A stretch of 47,399 nucleotides of DNA from Pedosphaera sp. (GCA_028293325.1 JAQGPA010000218.1:1-47399); one strand, 5' to 3'. Counted from the first letter of the stretch, positions 8,609-18,537 are shown. The notes: generated by a model not told the origin, from the letters alone. Translations and numbers: made by a program.

Positions 8609-9082
8609 GTGGCTGAAGTAACAAATCAAAAATATTCGATCCTCATCGTGGATGATTCAGAAGAAGACAGCTTCTTTCTCGAGCGGGCATTGCGCCAATC
8701 CACGCGCTTTCAAGTCGTTGGAGCTGTCAGGGATGGCGAGGAAGCCATCTCCTACCTGTCTGGCTTGGATCAATACCAGGACCGTCAGTTGTGGCCCATA
8801 CCTGACGTGTTATTGATGGATTTAAAAATGCCGCGCCTGAACGGTTTTGAGGTTCTCGAGTGGTTGCAAAAACAATCTTTTCCCGGACTAAAAGTCGTGA
8901 TTCTATCCGGCTCTTCCATGGCCGGGGATATCCAAAGGGTCAAGGCTCTGGGCGCTGACGCCTTTTACACCAAATCGGCACCCAACTCTAAATTGGTCGA
9001 AATGGTCGGGAACCTCGAGCAATTCCTGATAAATTCAGGCCCGAACAGTGAAATGCCCATCCCTTCCCCCAAACCGGAATAG
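8609..9082 (+). CDS. Single-domain response regulator (Rcp1-like receiver)
   Basis: 157 residues from a GTG start. This is a lone receiver domain: acidic pair Asp15-Asp16 in ILIVDDSEEDSFF, phospho-acceptor Asp71 in VLLMDLKMPR, Ser/Thr switch in VVILSGSS near 100, and conserved Lys122 in FYTKSA. The longer loop before Asp71 (YLSGLDQYQDRQLWPIPD) is typical of the Rcp1-like subgroup that pairs with phytochrome-type or hybrid kinases. There is no output domain, so it should act through protein contacts. No kinase is adjacent; the nearest signalling genes are the STAS/SpoIIE set on the opposite strand. The short C-terminal tail is disordered and proline-rich. Confidence 0.9.
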   Translation: MAEVTNQKYSILIVDDSEEDSFFLERALRQSTRFQVVGAVRDGEEAISYLSGLDQYQDRQLWPIPDVLLMDLKMPRLNGFEVLEWLQKQSFPGLKVVILSGSSMAGDIQRVKALGADAFYTKSAPNSKLVEMVGNLEQFLINSGPNSEMPIPSPKPE

Positions 9083-9085
9083 CCA

Positions 9086-9403
9086 TCACCAGGCTCTTTT
9101 CAGGTCTCTTTCGTACAACCGGACGAATAACCACGCGCACACCGCCGGCAGCAGCAGTGCAATCATCAGGTAAATCGACCAAATCGTGTAAACCACGTAT
9201 GGCGGTTTGATGTAAAAATCCCCGTCCACACCCGCGTGCGCAAAGGGAGGCAGAAAATCAAGTATGATCCCCCGCTCCTTGCTCATAAAATAATTGCCGG
9301 CCATTTGCCAGTGCCAAAGCATCGCCAGCACCAAAACGAAAATCACAAACAGTACCCCGTAAATTAAAATGACTCGCGATTTCATAACGTCGAGACCATC
9401 CAA
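9086..9403 (-). CDS. Small two-helix membrane protein
   Basis: 105 residues with two hydrophobic helices, VILIYGVLFVIFVLVLAMLW near the start and IWSIYLMIALLLPAVCAWLF near the end. The loop of about 45 residues between them contains ILDFLPPFAHAGVDGDFYIK and, with an N-in topology, would face the periplasm. Start is ATG 9403, with an internal ATG at 9385 directly before the first helix. It lies 24 bp after the GAF-SpoIIE phosphatase and probably shares its transcript, so a role in the same signalling pathway is possible. The stop is 3 bp from that of the convergent response regulator. No family recognised. Confidence 0.6.
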   Translation of the reverse strand: MDGLDVMKSRVILIYGVLFVIFVLVLAMLWHWQMAGNYFMSKERGIILDFLPPFAHAGVDGDFYIKPPYVVYTIWSIYLMIALLLPAVCAWLFVRLYERDLKRAW

Positions 9404-9427
9404 CTGTCCGTTTGCTCGTTTATACAG

Positions 9428-10924
9428 CTACCTCGCCTTGATGACAATCAAAGTTCTATCGTCTTGCGCCGGGATATCACCGCTGAATTGATGGAGGCGT
9501 TCGAAGATGGATTGTAAGATTTGGTCGGCGCTGCCGCCGGCGTTCTGCTTCACGGTGACAATAAGCTCGTCGCGGCCAAATTCCCGTTCTTCCGCATTCA
9601 GGCTTTCGGTGATGCCATCGGTGTAAAGTACAACCAAATCCCCCGGCGACAACTCCAACTTGCGTTCCTCCAAGCTTTGGCCGAACCGTTCTGATCGATC
9701 AAGTCCCACTGCGGCCCCATGTGGTGTTAACACATCCACTTCCCCTGTTTTCGCATGATACCACAGCGCCGGATCGTGTCCCGCACGCGCAAAGGTGAAG
9801 GTTCGCTGCTCTCCATCCAGGATGCCATACAGGATCGTTACAAACATATCCTCGCGCAGGTCTGGAATTACTGTTTGATTGACCCGGCGTAGGACTTCAG
9901 CCGGAGAAAGATTGGAACCGGTCTGCGCCCGGATGGCGGACCGGCAAATGGTCATGATCAGGGCACCGGGGATGGCCTTGCCGGAGACGTCCGCAATCAC
10001 CACGCCCACGCGTGAACCATCCAGGGGCAGGAAATCATAATAGTCTCCGCCCACCTGCTGCGCCGCAATGTTGTGCCCTACCATCTCAAAATTTTTGACG
10101 GCGGGAGCATGTTCGGGCAGGAGCATCTTCTGAATCTCGCTGGCAATTCTTAGATCATTGTCAATCTGCTCCTGTTCGGTCTGCAGCTTGTAAAGCGTGG
10201 TGTTATAGAGCGAAATGGCCGCATGATCCGCGAGGGAGTCGAGCAGAAAAAGGTCATTGGCATTAAAGAACGCAGAGGCCTCACCGGCCTGCTTATTTAC
10301 CACGGCCATCACGCCCAAAACCTCCTCCTTGAACTTGAGTGGAATAAAAATGGCCGTCCGGGTCTGCAACGCCGGGTCATCGTATTGGATCAACCGCGGG
10401 TCCTTAAGTCCGTCCTGAATCAGAACTGGCTTCGCTTTCTGCGCCACCTCGCCAATGATTCCCTGGCCAAGCGGAATGACCTGGGCTTTGACCATCTGCT
10501 CCAATTGCCATGTGCGGTTTGCCGGTGTAATGACACTGGCGTCCGTTGGTCGTAAAGGTGGTGGGAAGGGACCAATAATCACCTCGGCGCGCAAACTCGT
10601 TTTTCCCGGATTGAGCAAAAACACAGCGCCGGCGCTGGCCTGCGTGGTATTGACCGAAAAATTGGCAATCATGCGCAGCAATTCATCAAGATCAATACCC
10701 TCGGTGAAGGCTTCGCCCAGATCGTGAAGAAAATCAAAGACAATCCTGCGCCGATAAATGAGCAATTCAATCTGGGCGGCAAGCGCCTCGCTTTTTTTCC
10801 GTTCCGCGCGCAGCTGCCAGCTGATAAAGGCGAGACCGGCCAGACAAATCAACAGCAGATAGAGCCATACCCCATCTTGGGCTCCCGGGAAACTGGCAGC
10901 GACGAAGTGGAGAGCATCCAGCAT
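9428..10924 (-). CDS. Membrane-anchored GAF-SpoIIE (PP2C) phosphatase, RsbU type
   Basis: 498 residues. A single membrane helix (VWLYLLLICLAGLAFISW, about 19-36) is followed by a short coiled coil, a GAF domain (about 80-245: AGAVFLLNPGKTSL, GQGIIGEVAQKAKPVLIQD, TAIFIPLKFKEEVLGVMAVV) and a SpoIIE/PP2C catalytic domain from about 265. Metal-site motifs are present: GGDYYDFLPLDGSRVGVVIA and DVSGKAIPGAL, RAGHDPALWY, and DLVVLYTDGITESLN with a final DDRTLIVI. Such enzymes dephosphorylate STAS anti-sigma antagonists in partner-switching cascades. The STAS gene sits 15 bp upstream on the same strand, an obvious substrate. The GAF domain would carry the input signal. No RsbW-like kinase is in the window. 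Confidence 0.92.
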   Translation of the reverse strand: MLDALHFVAASFPGAQDGVWLYLLLICLAGLAFISWQLRAERKKSEALAAQIELLIYRRRIVFDFLHDLGEAFTEGIDLDELLRMIANFSVNTTQASAGAVFLLNPGKTSLRAEVIIGPFPPPLRPTDASVITPANRTWQLEQMVKAQVIPLGQGIIGEVAQKAKPVLIQDGLKDPRLIQYDDPALQTRTAIFIPLKFKEEVLGVMAVVNKQAGEASAFFNANDLFLLDSLADHAAISLYNTTLYKLQTEQEQIDNDLRIASEIQKMLLPEHAPAVKNFEMVGHNIAAQQVGGDYYDFLPLDGSRVGVVIADVSGKAIPGALIMTICRSAIRAQTGSNLSPAEVLRRVNQTVIPDLREDMFVTILYGILDGEQRTFTFARAGHDPALWYHAKTGEVDVLTPHGAAVGLDRSERFGQSLEERKLELSPGDLVVLYTDGITESLNAEEREFGRDELIVTVKQNAGGSADQILQSIFERLHQFSGDIPAQDDRTLIVIKAR

Positions 10925-10939
10925 ATCGCGCTTAAAGCA

Positions 10940-11470
10940 TTACGAACCCGCCTTGGCCTTTTTTAAATCTTCTGCCAAAAACTGCGTCACTTCCTTGAAT
11001 TTGGGAATGTTGGCGGGGGAAATCTCCATCAGGGTCTTATGGGCTTCGAGACAATTGCGGGAGACCTCTTCGCGCGTCGGTTGGCTGAGCGAGGGCGTAT
11101 GGGCCTGGATTTCCGTCGGCACCGCCAGCGGGCCCTCCACTACTTTGAACAGGTGCAACACCCCCAGGTTCTCCAGCAGTTCCGCAATTCGTGGATTCGG
11201 ATTCAACAGTTCAATGGGTCCCGTTTCCTGCTCTCCATTGCGCGCCACTGCCAGCTTCAATCCAAATCCCGCCAACACTCCCAGAAAGGTGCTGTCCATC
11301 AGGATGCATTCGGCCAAGTCCAGCAGAAAACAGGTATACCCCTTCTCCAGCAGTTCGTTGAGCAGAATCTTAAAATCAATGCTGGACGTAAAATTCGCGC
11401 GCCCCACGATTTTAACGCAGGCCAATTGCCCCGATACATATACCAGCAATTTGGCAGATGGTGTACTCAT
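10940..11470 (-). CDS. STAS-domain anti-sigma-factor antagonist (RsbV-like)
   Basis: 176 residues. The STAS domain covers about 1-115: LLVYVSGQLACVKIVGRANF, FLLDLAECILMDSTFLGVLA and IELLNPNPRIAELLENLGVL. Ser60 in MDSTFLG is at the usual phosphorylated position. The domain is followed by a 55-residue helical C-terminal extension (SRNCLEAHKTLMEIS, FKEVTQFLAEDLKKAKAG) that ordinary RsbV/SpoIIAA proteins lack. It is transcribed just ahead of its likely phosphatase (15-bp gap). In the family, the unphosphorylated form binds an RsbW-type kinase and frees a sigma factor or another partner; that kinase is not seen here. Confidence 0.88.
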   Translation of the reverse strand: MSTPSAKLLVYVSGQLACVKIVGRANFTSSIDFKILLNELLEKGYTCFLLDLAECILMDSTFLGVLAGFGLKLAVARNGEQETGPIELLNPNPRIAELLENLGVLHLFKVVEGPLAVPTEIQAHTPSLSQPTREEVSRNCLEAHKTLMEISPANIPKFKEVTQFLAEDLKKAKAGS

Positions 11471-11563
11471 AATTGACTCTCAGCTATACCTACCAATATG
11501 TGATTGGCGCGGGTGGGAGTCAAGACACGCATGACATCGCTTCGAGTATTGCTTGGCAAGGTA

Positions 11564-12730
11564 TTAATAACTATTTCGAGCTTTGGCCGGGACTGCGGCT
11601 TTGGCGCCCGGTTGGCCGGCAATTTGGACCAGCGTTTGTTGCAGGATCAATGCCTCGTCTAGGCTGCTGAAAATCAGCTTTTGGTTGCATTTCAGCAGCA
11701 AATCCATCGCTTCAATCAGCTCTTTTTGGCTATACCGCCGCGCTTGCGGGAGTGCCTTGAACAGCACATAAGGATTTAGCGAGAGCGGATTGAATCGCTT
11801 ATCCTCCGGCATCTGATCGGCCGGAATACGTTCTAATTGCGATTTAAATCGCGAATAATCGGAGTCCGCCTTAATCCATCCTTCACGCAGCATCTCCTTC
11901 AACAGAATCATTGCCCGCACTTTCCCGATCAAACCGTACAGCAGGCCAATCTCGGACTTTTGACTGTCAAATTTCAATTCCCACAATTCCTCGTCCAAGG
12001 TGCGCAGTAATCGGGGCAGATCCCGGTCGCCCAGCGCATCCCCCAAGGCAAAAGCCCGCGCGGATTTATTGCGGGTACAGATCGTGGTTACATCCCCTGC
12101 TTCAATTTCCGCCCGGTCGCCCACAAACAAGGTCAGCTTCTCGATTTCATTGTTCAACTGCCGCGCATTGGGGCCGACATTGCTGACCAATTCCGCCAGC
12201 GCTTCATCGGAAATTTCCTTCTTCCGGTCGCGTAATGCCTGGCGGGCGATGGTCTCCGCCTGCTGCGCCCAATCGCGATCATCAATGGACAACCCGGCGA
12301 AGCTTTCGACGGTGCCAAGCTTGTCGATGGTTTTGTAGAAAACTTTTCGCTTGTCCACCTTGCCCGCGCTGATGAGAAGCCGGACGCTGCCCCAGGAAAA
12401 ATTTTTCAACTCCTGCGCCAGCTCACCCAGATTTTCCGTCACGGCTTGGGCGGACGCGGTTCGTTCGTCTCCGAGAAAATTACAGTTTTGAAACCAGACG
12501 ACCTTGCCGCTGCCGAAAAAAGGCAGGGTTTGCAGGGCCTCGCGCAACCGGGCAATTACCTTTAACGCCTCACCGCTGTTGGACACGCTGGCATCGATAA
12601 TCTCGTGATCCATGCCCCCCAATTCCTCGCTCCACTGCTGATAAAGTTGCTTGGCGCGCTGGTGAACGGCAAAGTCATCGTCACCACAGATCAGCACGAG
12701 CGGCGGGGTCGGCTTGGCAGACGGAGGCAT
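11564..12730 (-). CDS. holA: DNA polymerase III delta subunit
   Basis: 388 residues, slightly longer than the usual 330-350. Delta-subunit features are an N-terminal AAA-like region starting PLVLICGDDDFAVHQRAKQL, a long stretch with VRLLISAGKVDKRKVFYKTI, then DDRDWAQQAETIARQAL, ALAELVSNVGPNARQLNNEI, EKLTLFVGDRAEIEAGDV and the collar part GLIGKVRAMILLKEML. Delta opens the sliding clamp within the clamp loader. The C-terminus has a family-specific tail rich in Ala and Lys. It starts 5 bp after the stop of the DUF151 gene, so the two are likely co-transcribed. Identification is confident. Confidence 0.9.
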   Translation of the reverse strand: MPPSAKPTPPLVLICGDDDFAVHQRAKQLYQQWSEELGGMDHEIIDASVSNSGEALKVIARLREALQTLPFFGSGKVVWFQNCNFLGDERTASAQAVTENLGELAQELKNFSWGSVRLLISAGKVDKRKVFYKTIDKLGTVESFAGLSIDDRDWAQQAETIARQALRDRKKEISDEALAELVSNVGPNARQLNNEIEKLTLFVGDRAEIEAGDVTTICTRNKSARAFALGDALGDRDLPRLLRTLDEELWELKFDSQKSEIGLLYGLIGKVRAMILLKEMLREGWIKADSDYSRFKSQLERIPADQMPEDKRFNPLSLNPYVLFKALPQARRYSQKELIEAMDLLLKCNQKLIFSSLDEALILQQTLVQIAGQPGAKAAVPAKARNSY

Positions 12731-12735
12731 CAGCT

Positions 12736-13188
12736 TTATTCCAGTTCGCCGCCATTCTCATTGATCCGGTCCAACACTTCGGTCATGTCCTCCACCTGTT
12801 CAAAGAGGGGCGCGGAAACGTAAATGGGACGCTTTTGTGCGGTGGCGAGCGCCAGACAATCACTGGGCCGCGCATCGATCTCTACAATCTTGCGGGCGAG
12901 TTCGTTTTGCTGGTGCAGAATGAGGCGGGCGTAATAGGTTGAATTCTTTAATTCCGTGATGATGACGCGTTCCACCGTGATGCTGAATCCCTTCATGATA
13001 TTGGCAATCAAATCATGGGTCAGCGGCCTTTCCTTTGGGGTTTCCCGCAAAAACATCCCGATGACCTGCCCCATGGCCGGTTCAACGTTGATGACAAAGA
13101 CTTTCTCATCATTTCCAACGAAGAGCGCACAACCACTGTTGGCAGGCAAGATTCCGCGAATCTGCACCGGCACGACATCATTCTTCAT
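12736..13188 (-). CDS. Bifunctional nuclease-like (BFN/DUF151) protein
   Basis: 150 residues matching the DUF151 fold: VPVQIRGILPANSGCALFVG, an EPAMGQVIGMFLRE helix, RPLTHDLIANIMKGFSITVE, ELKNSTYYARLIL and the signature EIDARPSDCLALATAQKRPI near residue 110. Plant and some bacterial members have been described as bifunctional nucleases acting on RNA and DNA; most bacterial ones are uncharacterised. It sits 5 bp ahead of holA, and this conserved-looking pairing may reflect shared expression rather than shared function. Full length for the family. Confidence 0.9.
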   Translation of the reverse strand: MKNDVVPVQIRGILPANSGCALFVGNDEKVFVINVEPAMGQVIGMFLRETPKERPLTHDLIANIMKGFSITVERVIITELKNSTYYARLILHQQNELARKIVEIDARPSDCLALATAQKRPIYVSAPLFEQVEDMTEVLDRINENGGELE

Positions 13189-13268
13189 AACTTAACTGTA
13201 ACGGCCTGCATTTGAAAAAACAAGCCCGCTTCCAACGGACTGCGGTCGATTTGTGTAAGTGTGGGTCC

Positions 13269-13781
13269 TTAGCCGGGGCGCGATTCCGGTGGCGGACCGA
13301 CCGGCTGGGTTGTGGCCCGATTGCGGGGTTGGACGGTGATTTGCCCGTCGTTTTCGAGAATCGCAAAATGCACTTCCTCCACGCAGGCACAGCCTGCCGC
13401 CCGCAAGGCGGCGTTGAGCTCATGGTGGGTCAGTCTCTGTCGCTCCATGACCTGCGTAAATAGGTTGCCATTATGGATGAGCACTTCCGGTCTGCCTTCA
13501 ACCAATGCTTCCAGCCGCTTGCTTTTATAGGTGGCCAGTCCCACCAGATAATTCAAGGCCACCAGCGTGACTGCGGAGATCACTCCACCCAGCAGCGAAT
13601 TATCCCCGCCGTTCATCGCATTCTGCACTGCATTGCTGAGCACCAACAACAACACCAGATCAAACGGCGCCATTTGACCCACCTGCCTTTTACCGGTGAC
13701 GCGCAAAAGTATCAGCAGGAATAGGTAAACGATGACGCCGCGCAGGACGAGTTCCGACCATTGAACGGAAAGATTCCACAT
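13269..13781 (-). CDS. DUF421 (YetF-like) membrane protein
   Basis: 170 residues from ATG 13781 (MWNLSVQWSELVLRG), chosen because family members begin a few residues before the first helix; an ATG at 13844 would add an unconserved 21 residues. Two or three membrane helices (LRGVIVYLFLLILLRVTG, FDLVLLLVLSNAVQNAM, LLGGVISAVTLVALNYLVGL) precede a cytoplasmic domain with GRPEVLIHNGNLFTQVMERQ and LTHHELNAALRAAG, the usual YetF layout. The family is tied to envelope or spore stress in Bacillus; its biochemical role is not settled. It lies 80 bp upstream of the DUF151 gene on the same strand. Confidence 0.88.
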   Translation of the reverse strand: MWNLSVQWSELVLRGVIVYLFLLILLRVTGKRQVGQMAPFDLVLLLVLSNAVQNAMNGGDNSLLGGVISAVTLVALNYLVGLATYKSKRLEALVEGRPEVLIHNGNLFTQVMERQRLTHHELNAALRAAGCACVEEVHFAILENDGQITVQPRNRATTQPVGPPPESRPG

Positions 13782-13858
13782 GCAGGGAAGCTGGACAAAA
13801 AGCCGCTGCAAGACGAGCAAAATTACCGGCTCTACACAAGGCACTTACACGGGACAAC

Positions 13859-14506
13859 TTATTTCGCCGGCGTCAGGCGGGCCGTTTTAATCATGCTCAA
13901 CATGATTTCCTTCTCCTCGCCGTTGGCCTTGTTCGAGACGGAGCGGAAGGCAAGAATCAGATTGCCAAGCTTGGCAAATCCCTGGGTCAGATACTTAAAC
14001 TCGCCTGGTTTTGGCCGGGTGACGGACACGCTCTTGTCCGTGAGGCTGACATAAGAGCCCACCACTTCAAAGCCGGTAACTGCATGGATGTCAGCTTTCG
14101 TTTCTTCCGCAGTTGCCAGTTCTTTCTGGATGGCCTCCTCCAACGCTGCCTTGGTGTCCATGCCTCGCACTTGTTTGGCATCCTGATGGATTGCATTCAC
14201 AATAATTACAAAGTCATCGCTTGCCGTTGGGAAAAACGCCATTTCGTCAACCCGTGTGCCCAACTCAAGCGCACTTTTAAACGTACCCTCCATATTCTGT
14301 GGCATGATCAGATGCAGAGTGCCCACCTGTTTTAACTCATAATCCTTTTGCTTCATCGCCGGATTGGCCGCGCTGCTTGCGGCGGCGTTTGCATTGGTTT
14401 GGGCACCTTCCGGCGGTTTAACGGCCGACGGAGTTTCTTCACCGCGCAATGAACCGGCAACCACCACGCTGACCAACAATAAAACAGATAAAAAACGTGT
14501 TTGCAT
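13859..14506 (-). CDS. Secreted protein of unknown function
   Basis: 215 residues from ATG 14506, which gives a clean signal peptide (MQTRFLSVLLLVSVVVAGSL); the longer frame from 14560 puts 18 odd residues before it. The mature part starts with an Ala/Asn/Pro-rich linker (about 25-50), then an alpha/beta domain: LKQVGTLHLIMPQNMEGTFK, DDFVIIVNAIHQDAKQVRGM, LATAEETKADIHAVTGFEVV, KYLTQGFAKLGNLILAFRSV and EKEIMLSMIKTARLTP. It looks like a small periplasmic binding or lipid-interacting domain, but no family was recognised. It lies between metH and the DUF421 gene, 115 bp after metH. Confidence 0.6.
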   Translation of the reverse strand: MQTRFLSVLLLVSVVVAGSLRGEETPSAVKPPEGAQTNANAAASSAANPAMKQKDYELKQVGTLHLIMPQNMEGTFKSALELGTRVDEMAFFPTASDDFVIIVNAIHQDAKQVRGMDTKAALEEAIQKELATAEETKADIHAVTGFEVVGSYVSLTDKSVSVTRPKPGEFKYLTQGFAKLGNLILAFRSVSNKANGEEKEIMLSMIKTARLTPAK

Positions 14507-14620
14507 AAAACTACTTCCTAACTTGTGGCAAGGTATCGCAATCACCAACCCAAAGCGCAATACTTTTTAGTATCTTTCGCGACCCTACAGTTCGCCCTGT
14601 TTCCAGGCGCCTGGTTCAAC

Positions 14621-17600
14621 TCAGGCGATCCCATGCGGTTGACCACACGAACATGCAATTACCGCCTTTGCGGGGGCAGTTGCCTCAACCGGGGATTTGG
14701 CCACGCCATCCGGATCGTAATTCAGATTCGGCGAAAGCCAGCGCTCCACCGTCTGCAGATCCATTTGCTTGCGAAGATGATAATCCAGCACCTGGTCGCG
14801 CTCGATCTTGCCGACGCCAAAATATTTCGCCTCGGGATGGGCAAAGTAAAGGCCGCTAACCGAACTGGCGGGCCACATGGCGTAGCTTTCCGTGAGTTTG
14901 ATGCCGGTTTTCTTCTCCGCATCAAGCAGGTTCCACAAGAGCCCCTTCTCGGTATGGTCGGGACAGGCGGGATAGCCGGCGGCGGGCCGGATACCGCGAT
15001 ACTTCTCGCGGATAAGGTCCTCATGAGAGAGTCCCTCGGTCTTGCCATAGCCCCAATCCTCACGGGCGCGTTTGTGCAAATACTCGGCAAACGCCTCCGC
15101 CAGCCGGTCGGCCAGCGCCTTGGTCATGATGGAATTATAATCGTCAAGGTCCTTTTCAAACTCCTTTGCCAGTTCATCCGTGCCATGGCCGGTCGTAACC
15201 GCAAAGGCTCCCAGATAATCCGGCAGGCTGGTGGCCTTGGGCGCGATGAAGTCGGCCAGCGCATGGTTGAACTGGCCTTGCGGCTTGTCCATTTGCTGCC
15301 GCAGCGTATGGAAAGTGCTCAACACTTTCGTGCGCGATTCATCGGTGTAAAGTTCAATATCGTCACCCACGCTGTTCGCCGGAAAAAATCCGTAAACGGC
15401 GCGCGCCGTAAACAATTTCTCATTCACGATGCGTTGCAGCAATTTCTGCGCATCATCAAATAATTCCTTGGACTTCGGGTCACTGAGAATGTCCGGATAG
15501 CGTCCGCGCAATTCCCAGGTATGGAAAAATGGCGACCAGTCGATAAACGGAACCAGCTCTGCCAGCGGAAAGTTTTCCAAAACCTGTGTGCCGGTAAATG
15601 CGGGCTTGGGCAGATCCGCCGGTTTCCAATCAATGGGCGTCCGGCGTTCGCGAGCCTGGGCAATCCTGAGCAACGGCTTGCTGTCCCGTTGGGCCAGATG
15701 CTGTTTACGCAGCTTGTCATGGTCCGCCAACAGTTTTTCAACGAATGCCGGTTTGAACTGCGGATTAATCAGTTGCCCGACCACCCCAACCGCCCGGGAG
15801 GCGTCCAGCACATGGACCACCGGTTCCGTGTAGCCCGGCGCAATCTTCACGGAGGTGTGGGCGCGGCTGGTGGTCGCGCCGCCAATCAGCAGCGGAACAT
15901 TAAAGCCTTCGCGCTGCATTTCCTTCGCCACGTGGACCATTTCATCGAGCGATGGCGTAATCAGTCCGCTCAGCCCGATCATGTCCGCCTTCTGTTCACG
16001 GGCAGTAGCCAGAATTTTTTCGCACGAGACCATCACGCCGAGATCGATGACTTCGTAGTTATTGCAACCCAGCACAACGCCAACAATGTTCTTCCCAATA
16101 TCATGAACGTCGCCCTTGACGGTCGCCATGACAATGCGCCCCTGCGCCCGACCGCCGCCGGATTTGCGCTTTTCCTCTTCCATGAAAGGAAACAAATAAG
16201 CCACGGCCTTTTTCATCACGCGCGCACTCTTCACGACTTGCGGCAGAAACATCTTGCCCGCGCCAAATAAATCTCCCACCACGTTCATGCCGGCCATCAG
16301 TGGGCCTTCAATGACCATGATCGGCTTGTCGTATTTTAGCCGCGCTTCCTCGGTATCCGCGTTGATATGGGTGTCGATGCCCTTGACCAATGCGTGTTGC
16401 AGCCGCAATTCAACGGGGAATTGGCGCCAGACTTCCTCGACAACTTCCGCTTTGCCCTTTTGCTTCACCGACTCGGCAAACTTAATCAGGCGCTCTGTCG
16501 CTTCGGGCTTGCGGTTAAGCAGCACATCCTCGACCAGCTCCAGCAGGTCTTTGGGAATTTCCTCGTAAACCTCCAGCATGCCGGCATTGACGATGCCCAT
16601 GTCCAGCCCCGCCTTGATGGCGTGATAGAGAAAAGCCGAATGCATTGCCTCGCGGACGACATTGTTACCTCGGAACGAAAATGAAATATTACTGATGCCA
16701 CCACTAACCTTGGCGTGGGGCAGGTTCTGCTTGATCCAACGGGTGGCATCGATGAAATCCACGGCATAATTGTTATGCTCCTCCAAACCGGTGCCGATGG
16801 TCAGGATGTTCGGATCAAAGATGATGTCCTGCGGCGGTAAGCCGACTTGCTGCGTGAGCAGATTGTAAGTGCGCGTGCAGATTTCAATCTTGCGCGCAAG
16901 ATTGTCAGCCTGGCCCTTTTCGTCAAAAGCCATTACCACAACCGCCGCGCCATATTTACGAACCAATCGCGCTTGCTCCAGGAACTTCGCCTCGCCTTCC
17001 TTGAGCGAAATGGAATTGACGATGCCCTTGCCCTGCAGGCAGCGCAACCCGGCTTCGATCACGCTCCATTTGGAGGAATCGACCATGATCGGGACTTTGG
17101 CAATATCCGGCTCGGCGGCAATTAAATTTAGAAATCGGCTCATCGCAGCCACACCATCCAACATGCCTTCGTCCATGTTGATATCGATGATCTGCGCCCC
17201 ATTCTCTACCTGCTGTTTCGCGATGACGAGCGCTTCCTCATACTGGCCGTTCAGGATGAGTTTGGCGAATTTCGGCGAACCGGTAACATTGTTGCGCTCG
17301 CCAACATTGATAAAGTTCGTCTGCGGCGTTTGCACGAACGCTTCCATGCCGCTGAGCCGCAAATAAGGTTGAATCGTCGGCAGCTTGCGTGGAGCGATGC
17401 CGCGCACTGCATCGGCAATGGCCTTGATATGTTGCGGCGTCGTGCCGCAACAACCGCCAATCACGTTGAGGAATCCGGCCTCTGCCCATTCGCGCAGCTG
17501 CGGAGCGAGGGATTCTGGTGTCTCCGGGAAACCGGTTTCGGACATCGGATCCGGCAATCCCGCATTGGGATAAAAACAGGTGTTGACCGGGGCAATTTGC

Positions 17601-18475
17601 GAAAGTTCCTCAACAAATGGCCTCATCAAATCCGGGCCCAAAGCGCAATTCAGTCCGATCGTAATCGGATCGGCGTGGGCAACGGAGTTCCAAAATGCCT
17701 CCACGTTCTGCCCGCTTAAAGTGCGCCCCGCTTTATCGGTCAACGTGCCGGAAATCATCAAGGGCAACCGGAAGCCACGCCGCTCAAAAACTTCCTGGAT
17801 CGCGAAGAGCGCCGCCTTGGCATTCAGCGTGTCAAAAATGGTTTCGACCAGCAGTATGTCCACACCGCCATCAATCAACGCCTCAACCTGCTCGGCATAC
17901 GCCTTGCGCAATTGCTCAAAGTTAATCGGCCGAAAACCAGGATCATTCACATCCACCACGGTGCTGGCGCTGACTGGTTGCGGCCCCAAAGCCCCGGCGA
18001 CAAATTTAGGTTGACCCGTTTTTTGCTCCACTTCCGTCGCGGCCTTCCGCGCACAATAAGCGGCGGCGAGATTCAATTCGCGGGCCAGTTCCTGTAGCGT
18101 CGGGTCATTGACCACTTCATCCAGATAGGCCTGGTCCTTGCGACCATTGGCATGTTTGAAGAAAAAATCGTGCTGCCCAATCGTCGTGGCAGAAAAGGTG
18201 TTGGTCTCGATGATATCCGCGCCTGCTTCCAGGTAATGCCGATGAATCTCTTCAATCACCTGCGGCCGGGTCAGGACGAGCAGTTCATTATCCCCCTTCA
18301 GATCCTTGCCCTTATGCGCTTTGAACCGTTCACCGCGAAATGCCGCTTCATCCAGCTTATATCGCTGGATGACGGTTCCCATCGCGCCGTCAATGATGAC
18401 GATGCGCTCCCGGAGGAGACGTTCGAGTTGCGCGGCTTTGTCAGCCCGATTTGAGGCATTCTGATTCACAGTCAA
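14621..18475 (-). CDS. metH: Cobalamin-dependent methionine synthase
   Basis: 1284 residues, a little longer than the E. coli enzyme (1227). It transfers the methyl group of 5-methyltetrahydrofolate to homocysteine through B12. All modules are in order. The homocysteine domain has zinc ligands Cys277 (GLNCALG), Cys342 and Cys343 (GGCCGTTP). The pterin domain has [20 protein letters not shown]. The B12 cap and B12-binding domain have the DxHxxG motif GDVHDIGKN with axial His791. The AdoMet reactivation domain has [16 protein letters not shown]. The start is ATG 18475, 315 bp from the divergent cysteine hydrolase. A palindrome 46 bp upstream (18522-18537) is a candidate operator. No cobalamin riboswitch signature was seen in the leader. 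Identification is certain. Confidence 0.99.
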   Translation of the reverse strand: MTVNQNASNRADKAAQLERLLRERIVIIDGAMGTVIQRYKLDEAAFRGERFKAHKGKDLKGDNELLVLTRPQVIEEIHRHYLEAGADIIETNTFSATTIGQHDFFFKHANGRKDQAYLDEVVNDPTLQELARELNLAAAYCARKAATEVEQKTGQPKFVAGALGPQPVSASTVVDVNDPGFRPINFEQLRKAYAEQVEALIDGGVDILLVETIFDTLNAKAALFAIQEVFERRGFRLPLMISGTLTDKAGRTLSGQNVEAFWNSVAHADPITIGLNCALGPDLMRPFVEELSQIAPVNTCFYPNAGLPDPMSETGFPETPESLAPQLREWAEAGFLNVIGGCCGTTPQHIKAIADAVRGIAPRKLPTIQPYLRLSGMEAFVQTPQTNFINVGERNNVTGSPKFAKLILNGQYEEALVIAKQQVENGAQIIDINMDEGMLDGVAAMSRFLNLIAAEPDIAKVPIMVDSSKWSVIEAGLRCLQGKGIVNSISLKEGEAKFLEQARLVRKYGAAVVVMAFDEKGQADNLARKIEICTRTYNLLTQQVGLPPQDIIFDPNILTIGTGLEEHNNYAVDFIDATRWIKQNLPHAKVSGGISNISFSFRGNNVVREAMHSAFLYHAIKAGLDMGIVNAGMLEVYEEIPKDLLELVEDVLLNRKPEATERLIKFAESVKQKGKAEVVEEVWRQFPVELRLQHALVKGIDTHINADTEEARLKYDKPIMVIEGPLMAGMNVVGDLFGAGKMFLPQVVKSARVMKKAVAYLFPFMEEEKRKSGGGRAQGRIVMATVKGDVHDIGKNIVGVVLGCNNYEVIDLGVMVSCEKILATAREQKADMIGLSGLITPSLDEMVHVAKEMQREGFNVPLLIGGATTSRAHTSVKIAPGYTEPVVHVLDASRAVGVVGQLINPQFKPAFVEKLLADHDKLRKQHLAQRDSKPLLRIAQARERRTPIDWKPADLPKPAFTGTQVLENFPLAELVPFIDWSPFFHTWELRGRYPDILSDPKSKELFDDAQKLLQRIVNEKLFTARAVYGFFPANSVGDDIELYTDESRTKVLSTFHTLRQQMDKPQGQFNHALADFIAPKATSLPDYLGAFAVTTGHGTDELAKEFEKDLDDYNSIMTKALADRLAEAFAEYLHKRAREDWGYGKTEGLSHEDLIREKYRGIRPAAGYPACPDHTEKGLLWNLLDAEKKTGIKLTESYAMWPASSVSGLYFAHPEAKYFGVGKIERDQVLDYHLRKQMDLQTVERWLSPNLNYDPDGVAKSPVEATAPAKAVIACSCGQPHGIA

Positions 18476-18521
18476 AGAGGATAACTCGTTTACCCACAGT
18501 TGAAAAGTAAAAAATCAACGC

Positions 18522-18537
18522 ATCTTGATATGAAGAT
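18522..18537. promoter_or_regulatory. Palindromic operator candidate upstream of metH
   Basis: ATCTTGATATGAAGAT is symmetric at 14 of 16 positions, with arms ATCTT and AAGAT. It lies inside the repeated words GATATGAA GATATGAA and is 47 bp from the metH start. The size and symmetry fit a dimeric ArsR-type repressor of the S-adenosylmethionine cycle, but the regulator is not in the window and the match to a known motif is not verified. Confidence 0.35.
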
